A stretch of DNA of 64,000 nt from Romboutsia weinsteinii (GTDB taxonomy: Bacteria > Bacillota > Clostridia > Peptostreptococcales > Peptostreptococcaceae): positions 1-64,000 of the forward strand of contig NZ_NOJY02000010.1 in assembly GCF_002250835.2 (NCBI RefSeq), in the 5' to 3' direction. The position numbers and the translations under genes are program-made. How positions within the stretch are numbered: position 1 is the stretch's first letter; each line of letters starts with the position of its first letter. Below the pieces are notes generated by a model that was given only the letters and a program-made list of their open reading frames with translations, had not been told where the DNA came from and made no database searches. Shown here piece by piece: positions 41,859 through 50,100 of this stretch.

Positions 41859-43613
41859 ATGTATAAAAAAAGACTAAGGTCTATTATTATAAGTTTTATG
41901 CTAGTGATAAATTTATTTATATATACATCTACAGTTTCAAATGCACAAGAATTTGTAAGTGTATGTGTATATTCTACATCAGGAGCACTATATCAAAGTG
42001 TAAGTGTACCATATCAAAGTGGAGATACTGCATACTCTGTGTTAGCAAAAACTGGTTTGGGACTATCAACAACTGGTGGAGGTGGAAGTCTGTATGTATC
42101 AAGTATAAACGGGATTTCTGAATTTGACGAAGGCCCTGCTAGTGGTTGGGTATATGCAGTAAATGGATATAAACCAGATGTGAGTGCTGGAGCATATTCG
42201 GTTAAGGCAGGAGATAAAATAGCTTGGCATTATACAGTTGATTATGGTTCAGATATTGGATCATCTATATCAAAGCTAAATAGCTATGTAGCAAATAACA
42301 TAAAGCCAGAACCAAAGCCAGAGCAAAAACCAGAAACAAAACCAGAAACAAGTCCTGAATCAAAGCCAAATAGTAACAACTCAAATTCGCAAGGTTCTTC
42401 AAACAACTCAAGTAAAGAAGAATCTACTAATACATCAAATTCAAACAATACAAATAATAGCTCTGATTCTAAAGAACTATCTAACAATAGTACAAGCTCA
42501 GATAATCCTAATAACTCAAATGATGAAAATACTGATAAAGAAACAGAGACAAATGATAAGAGTGACAGCAGTGAAAAATCAGAGGAAGAAAAGAAAGAAG
42601 ATATACCAGATGATTTAAAAGAGAATATGGAGAAAGCTAGGGCCGCTGTCAAAGAATCATATAAAGTAGAGATAAACAGTCAGTGGGAGGCTATGATTTT
42701 ATCCTTATTAGGTGAAGAAGTAAGTAAGGACTATATAGAAACTAAAATCATTAAAGAAATTAAAGCTAATAATGGAAATTATCATACTATAACAGAACTA
42801 GAGAAAAATTTAATTCTATTAAATATCTTAGGATACAATACTACTGACATAGAAGGTGTAAATCTACTTGAGAGTTTAATTACATCAGAAAATGTAGAAA
42901 AGCAAGGATCAAACGGGGTAATATTTGCTTTAATTTCCTTAAATAGTATAAATGAAGATATTGTTAATTCAATGTATGATAAAAAGTTAGATAATGCATG
43001 GTCAACAGATAAGTTAATAGAAACAATTTTATCTTATCAAAATGAAGATGGAGGATTTGGTCTTGTAAAAGAGAAAGGCTCATCTATTGATATAACAGCT
43101 ATGGCAATATCTTCTTTAGCAAAGCATATTGAAGATAAAGATTTAAAAGAAGTAATAGATAAGGCTTTAATGTTTTTAGAAAATCAATATAAAGAAAATA
43201 ATGGATTTATATCTGATGGAAATCTTAACTCTGAAAGTTTATCACAGGTAATTATAGCACTTACATACTTAGATATTGATCCATCAAATTTCAGAGGTAT
43301 TAACCTAATTGAAGAATTATTTAGATTTAAGACTGATGAAAATAAATTTTCACATCTGCTTGGGCAAGAGTTCGATAATATGGCAACTGAGCAAGCTAAT
43401 CTAGCTTTAATAGCTTATGATAAGTACTTAAGTGGAGATGGTTACCTTTATGAAAATTTAGATGTAGAAACAATCACAACTAACATTAAAGATGAAAATG
43501 AAAAAATAGATGATAAAGAATCCAATAATTTACTTTTTGCTTCAATTGGTACAATATCGTTATGCTTAATAGCATACGTAGTATATAGAAAAAAGAAAAA
43601 TAATATATCATAG
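41859..43613 (+). CDS. Surface protein fusing DUF4430 and alpha/alpha-barrel domains (transcobalamin-like)
   Basis: A 584-residue protein. Signal peptide 1-29; DUF4430 domain at about 32-128 with the signature FDEGPASGWVYAVNGYKPD and the GDKIAWHYT strand; a long Pro/Lys/Glu then Asn/Ser-rich linker (about 145-255); an alpha/alpha barrel at about 265-545 (SYQNEDGGFGLVKEKGSSID); then a hydrophobic helix and KKK tail without a sorting motif, so it is probably membrane-anchored. In human intrinsic factor and transcobalamin a barrel is followed by a beta domain of the DUF4430 class and cobalamin binds between them; here the order is reversed. GGGAG before 41859 fixes the start. Confidence 0.82.
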   Translation: MYKKRLRSIIISFMLVINLFIYTSTVSNAQEFVSVCVYSTSGALYQSVSVPYQSGDTAYSVLAKTGLGLSTTGGGGSLYVSSINGISEFDEGPASGWVYAVNGYKPDVSAGAYSVKAGDKIAWHYTVDYGSDIGSSISKLNSYVANNIKPEPKPEQKPETKPETSPESKPNSNNSNSQGSSNNSSKEESTNTSNSNNTNNSSDSKELSNNSTSSDNPNNSNDENTDKETETNDKSDSSEKSEEEKKEDIPDDLKENMEKARAAVKESYKVEINSQWEAMILSLLGEEVSKDYIETKIIKEIKANNGNYHTITELEKNLILLNILGYNTTDIEGVNLLESLITSENVEKQGSNGVIFALISLNSINEDIVNSMYDKKLDNAWSTDKLIETILSYQNEDGGFGLVKEKGSSIDITAMAISSLAKHIEDKDLKEVIDKALMFLENQYKENNGFISDGNLNSESLSQVIIALTYLDIDPSNFRGINLIEELFRFKTDENKFSHLLGQEFDNMATEQANLALIAYDKYLSGDGYLYENLDVETITTNIKDENEKIDDKESNNLLFASIGTISLCLIAYVVYRKKKNNIS

Positions 43614-43622
43614 GTGTGGTTA

Positions 43623-44066
43623 ATGAGAAAAATATCAATCAATAAAATAGCTATACTACTCTTAGTGCTACTTACATTTGTAAGTAGCATGACAGGGTGT
43701 AGTAGTGACAAGTCTGAAGGTAATCTTGCTGTTAAGGTTACGATAATAGGCCCAAATAAAGAAGATTATATATTAAAGGATTACGAGATTTATGTTAAAG
43801 AAGGAACATCTTCATATGAGGGCCTAGCAATTGCATGTAAGGAAAATAAAATTCAAATAAGTGCTAAAGGTACAGGAAAATCTGTTTATGTAGATGGGAT
43901 AAATAATTTATATGAATTTGATGAGGGAGCAGAAAGTGGATGGCTATATAGAGTAAATGATGAATTTCCGGATAAAAGCTCTGGAGCTACTGTTTTAGAG
44001 GATGGTGATAAACTAGATTGGTTATATACAAAAGACTTAGGTAAAGATTGGGGAAGTAAAAAATAA
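43623..44066 (+). CDS. DUF4430 lipoprotein
   Basis: A 147-residue lipoprotein: signal with Cys26 in SSMTGCSS, then a single DUF4430 domain (about 35-140) with YEFDEGAESGWLYRVNDEFPD and GDKLDWLYT, closely matching the domain in the preceding gene. No barrel is present. AGGTGTGG is the ribosome site and overlaps the stop of the previous gene, so the ATG at 43623 is chosen. It is probably a membrane-surface partner that supplies the beta half of a corrinoid-binding site or passes the ligand to the ECF S component. Confidence 0.85.
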   Translation: MRKISINKIAILLLVLLTFVSSMTGCSSDKSEGNLAVKVTIIGPNKEDYILKDYEIYVKEGTSSYEGLAIACKENKIQISAKGTGKSVYVDGINNLYEFDEGAESGWLYRVNDEFPDKSSGATVLEDGDKLDWLYTKDLGKDWGSKK

Positions 44067-44129
44067 GATTAGATGGGATAAACAATAAGATATATTAAAA
44101 TTTTATTATTACAAATATAGGGGGACAAA

Positions 44130-47100
44130 ATGGAAAAATCAAAAACAAAAAAAGTAATATCGATGGCTACAACATCAGTTATTGTAGGAAATATTTTAAT
44201 ACCAAGTGCTGTAAGTGCAGAGGAAGCTATATCGGAAAGTATATCTGAGATTCCTATAAATATAGAAGAAAATGATAAAATCCAGCAAGATAATGACCTA
44301 CCAAGCGAAAATCTACAAGAAGAAAGCGAAATCAATCAGCAAGAAGAAAACTTAGAAAAAATAGACGACTTAGAAACTGAGAATAGCACAATCAAAGAGA
44401 AAGAGAGTCAGAAAACTGTAGAAGAGTCAGCAAAAGACTTAATAAAATATTATCAATCAAATAGGGATCTTATGAGCTATGAAGATATCCTAGGATTAGA
44501 GCTGCTAGGTGAAAAAATAGAAGACTACAATGTAAATAAAATACATATTAATGCTAGTGGTATAAGTGAGTCATCAAATACTTTAAATCATGCCATTACA
44601 ATATTAGGGCTAGTAGCGTTAGGTGAGAATCCTAGAGATTACAAAGGAAAAGACCTAGTAGAATTACTTGAAGCAAAACAAAATTATACAGGTGGATTCA
44701 ATGATGATGGACCAAATAAAAAATCTACATCAGCTTCTATAATAGCTTTAGAAACTGTAAAATCTAAAAAATACGATAAACAAAAAGCTGTAGACTTCAT
44801 ACTTGAAAAACAAAAGGAAGATGGCTCAATAAATTATGATTTGGGTGGTAGTGTTGATGCTTTTAAAGCATTTAATAAATTAGATGAAAGTTCAAAGATA
44901 AAAGAAGCTAAAGATAAGATAATAAATTATTTAATAAGCACAATTAAAAGTAATGATGGTGAAGAACTTGATAACACAGAAAAATTAGAGGTATATTATG
45001 TTCTTAATCAATGTGATGTAGAAAAAGATATATACTCTCATTTGCTTCAAGAAGTAATAGATAGTCAACGAGAAGATGGAGGATTTGCGCTGTATCCAGA
45101 CTATTCGAATCCTTTTGGAATCACAAATTATACAGCTAGTTATGTTTTTGCAAAAGAGTTAACAGGCAAAGATATTTACGATGAGCTTGATAAAAAATAT
45201 GCGAAAATAGATATATCTAATGATATATCAAAAATACCTGAATCTATGGAAAGTGCAATTAAATATCTTGAAACTGAATCTTCATTTGGAGTAGCACAGT
45301 GGTACGAGATGCTAGGATTATATGCAGGAGAGGCTGACTGGTCCAAATTTGAGAAGAAAACATCATTTTATGATAATATTAATAAAATAAATGAAGGCTC
45401 ATCAGAAGAAGTAATCGCACAAGCGATATTAGGTTTAGTAGCTGATGGTAAAGACCCAAGTAATTATGAAGGAAAAGATTTAATAAATATACTTAAAAAT
45501 AAACAAAAAGATGATGGCTCTTTTGGTAATGCTATTAAAACAGGATATTCAATATTAGCATTACAAGTTACTAATACTAACTTTAATAAAGACTCAGCTA
45601 TACAATATTTACTTAACAATCAACATGAAAATGGATATATTATGGATTATTTTGGTGATGCAGATAATGAAGCTACTACAATTTCACTAATTGCACTATC
45701 TCAGATGAGAGAGTCTAGCAATATAGAAAAATTTAAAAATAAGGCTATAGATTATATACTAAGTATAAAAAATGATATTAGTAAAGCTGGAAGACCAACT
45801 AACGACTTATCATTATCCATACTAGCATTAGCAGCTAATAAAATTGATAAGAGTCAGTATGCAGACCTAGTAGACACTCTCCTTAAGCAACAAAAGAAAA
45901 CATCATCAATGGCAGGGAGTTTTTACAGAACTATTCAAGAGGATACATACTCTATAGACAATAACCATGAGGCAGATTCATACATAATAGACTTTGCTAG
46001 CGGAGCTACTTGCTATGCATTGATGGCACTTAATTCTGTTGATAAAAATGTAAACTTTTTAGAACGATTAAACCAAGACTATGAAGAATTAACAGGAAAA
46101 AAAGAGCCCATTACAATTGATGAATCAATAGAAAGAGTTAAAAATTATTATAATAAAAATAATTTATTAAAAGAGTGGGGGTCAATAGTTGGATTATCTT
46201 CATTAGGTGTAGATATATACAATAGTGACTTAAGTGCAGTTATGTTTGGATCTAGTTTAAAAAATATAACTGCAGATAGTGACTCAACAGATATTGCAAA
46301 CTCAGTACTAGGTATAATAGGTTTAAATGAAAACCCAAAGGATTATCATAATAAGAACTTTGTAAAACTACTTAAGAATAGACAAAAAGAAGATGGTAGT
46401 TTTGAAGGATCTAGCATAGATTCAACCCTAAATGCAATAATAGCTTTAGAAATAACTGATGAAAGTTACAATAGAGATTTAGCGAAAAGCTACATACTAG
46501 ATAATATTAATGATGATAAAAATATAAATAATGACTATTATAGTAGTGCCTTAGCAATTACAGCTCTTAGTTTCTTTGAGGGAGAAGATGTATCTTTAGC
46601 TAGAGAGGATATAATAAAATATTTAATTGAAAACAAAGAGGAGATAAAAGGTGATATACGACTGTCAAATACTGTAGTATTATCTTTAAATATTAATAAT
46701 GTTGAGTACTCTAACTACGAGTCTATAGTAGAATATATGCAAAATACACAATTAGATGATGGTAGTTATCCTATAAAAGATAGAGATAATGAAACAAATA
46801 TAGAAGCTACATACTCTTCTATGATGACATTAGCATCAATAAAGAACAATAAAAATGTATATAATTATTTAGATGATAAATACACAGGAAGTGACAATCA
46901 AGAACATGAAGAAATTAGAACACCACAAAAAAGTATTAGCAGAGTAATTAATGTATATAAAAACATAAGTAAGATAAATAGATCTACAGAAGAAATATTA
47001 GGTCTTTATTATTCAAATGAAGACTTAAATAAATATAAAAAAAATGAGTTCAGTAAAGATAGTGTGAATGCGAGTACTTTAGCTAAAAAAGATGCACTAA

Positions 47101-50100
47101 ATATACTTGAATTAGTTGCAACTGGAAAAGATCCGAAAGCATATAAAGGTAAACAAAACGCTTTAATAAAGAGCAATAGAACTACAAACTGGGTGGATAT
47201 ACTTGAAAAAAAACAAGATAGCAACGGAAGTTTTATGAAAGAAGATAAAGAAATAATATCTCAGGTATTGCCAATACTAGCTCTTGAGGTAAGTAACTCT
47301 AATTATGATTCAGAATCTGCACTAAATAAACTTATTGAAAATCAAAATTCAGATGGATCCTTTGGAAATAAGAATGAGAATAAAATAACTACGACAGGTC
47401 AAGCTTTAACAGCACTATCCTTATTTAAAGATAACTCAAAAGTAAAATCGGCTATAGACAAGTCAGTAAAGTATCTTGAAACTGTGAAAATGGATAATAG
47501 TACAGTACTTGCTTCAGCTATACATGGACTTGATAGTGTAGGAGTAAAAATAGAAGAGTCAAAATGGTCAGATAAATTAAATCAGTTAATAGGGTATCAA
47601 ATTGTAGATGGATCATTTGAAGGTAGATTTTCTTACAATAATCCAACTTCGTTTTTCAGTGAAGAAGGAACATCAAAGGCTTTGATAGCTTTACAGTCGG
47701 TTATAAGTGATAAAAATATCTATGAAAAATTAAGAGAAGATTATACTAAAATAGATAGTGAAAGAGTAATATCTTTAGATGAAGCAATAAACAATACATT
47801 AGACCATTATAAAAAAGAAAAAGAAATATCTTCACTTGAAGCAGTCTCTTTATTTAGTGCAAATCAAGATTTATCTAATTATGATACTACAAAATTAGAT
47901 AAAAGCGTAATAAATGATAAGTCTAAATTAAGTGATGATTATATAAATGTTGCATCTATAATTGCAAATGGAGATAATCCTAAAAATTATGAAGGTACTA
48001 ATTTAGTTAAAATAATTGCGAGTAAGCAAAATGCAGACGGAAGCTTTGGGAAAAGCATTGAAGATACTGCACATGGAACATTAGCATTAGAAATATCAAA
48101 TGGAAATTATAATAAAGATCAAGCTATAGATTACATAATAAAATCTCAAGAAGAAAATGGAGGATTCTCAAGACCATCAATACTAAGTATATTTAAATCA
48201 GATGATAGTGATGTAGTAACTACAGCAATAGCAATAAATGCTTTAGCGACTGCAACAAGCGAAAAATCAACTAATTCCATTAATAAAGCAATTGAATACC
48301 TAGATAAAGTTCAACTTGAAGATGGAAGCTTTGAATCAAAATTATCAAGTACATCAATGGTTATTAGCGCACTTACAAATGCAGGTTTAAACTCAGATCA
48401 TGAAAGATGGAATAATATTATTGATGAAGCTATAAGTTATCAAGATAAATTAGATAATAAAGGTCAATTTAAAGAAGAAAAACATGATGTTAATATTAAT
48501 GATAGATCTACAGCATTAGCTTTACTGTCACTTTCAGAATTTAAAAATAGTAAAAGTGTTGTAGATAAATTAAATGAAAAATATACCAAATATGAAGAGG
48601 AAAACACGGATGCTAGTTTAGAAACTGCGTTAGATAGAACTAGTAAATATTATAAAGCAAACTATCCTAATAATAAAAACTCAGAAATAGACTATAGAGC
48701 AGCAATGTCTATGTACTTACTTAGTGAAGATTTATCACAATTTAAAATGAGTGAAGTCTCAAGTAATAGTATACATAAGTATAGTAGTATAAATTTAGAT
48801 CAAGTAAATGTTATAAATGCAATGATGCAAGGATATGACCCTAAGAATATTGATGGAGTCAACTGGATGGAAATCATTAGCGAAAAACAAGAACCTGAAA
48901 CAGGAAGATTTTCATATAAGTTGCAAGGCGGTGGTGTATCAGGAGAAGCAGGTGTAAATAGTCATGCTATAGCCATGATATTAATGGAAATAACAAATAC
49001 TCCTTACGATGATGAAAAAGCATTAGATTACTTGTTAAAGCATCAGTCAAGTGAGGGTGGTTTTGGAGCTGGTCAAAAAGCTGATGATTATGAAACAGGT
49101 CTATCTCTCATTGCAATATCTTTCCTTGAAGGAAGATTTGATTTAGAGCATGAAAAACAAAATGCAATATCATACTTTAAATCTAGACAATTACAAAATG
49201 GAATGTTTGGATACTCAACTTTTGACACAGGTAATGTTGCAACTAGTCTTATTGCAGCAGGAGAAGATATAAGTAGTTCAAAGTGGAAGGATATTCCTAA
49301 TAAATTAATTAACTTACAAATTAAAACTGGTGATAATGCAGGATTATTTAAACCAGATGAATCAGACGAATCTATTAGAATGTATGATACATATACGGCA
49401 GGATTAGCATTAGCAGAGGTTAAAGAGAGTAAAAGCATATATCATAGATTATATGAAGAATACAATGATTCTAAACTAGATAGAAAGCCTATAATTTATG
49501 CAATAGATAAAATGTTTAAAGTTGGAGACAAATTAGATCTAATAAGCAATGTAACTGCTAGTGATGTAGAGGATGGAAATATAACAGATAAAATTATTAC
49601 TGAACATAATATTCCAGTTGATTCAGAAGGAAATATTACTCAAGCTGGTGAGTATGATGTTATATATAAAGTTACTGATAGTGCCAATAACACTACTACT
49701 AAATATATAAAAGTTACAATAGAAGAATATTCAAATGAAGCACCAGTCATAAAAGTAAAAGATATCAACTTAAAAATAGGCGATAAATTAGATTTATCAA
49801 GATATGCTGTAGCAATGGATAAGGAAGATGGTGATATAACAAATTCAATTAAGATAACTCAATCAAAAGAAATACCTGTAGACAAAGATGGTAGAGTAAC
49901 CACTGCTGGTGAGTATGAAGTAACATATAGTGTAGAAGATAGTAGCAATAATAGATCAGAAGTAACCGTTGTATTAGTTGTGTATTCAAAAGAAAATCAA
50001 GCCCCAAGGATTATTGCAAAAGATATTGAGGGAAGGGTTGGGATACCACTAGACATACTTAAAAATGTATATGCCGATGACTTTGAAGATGGCGACTTAA

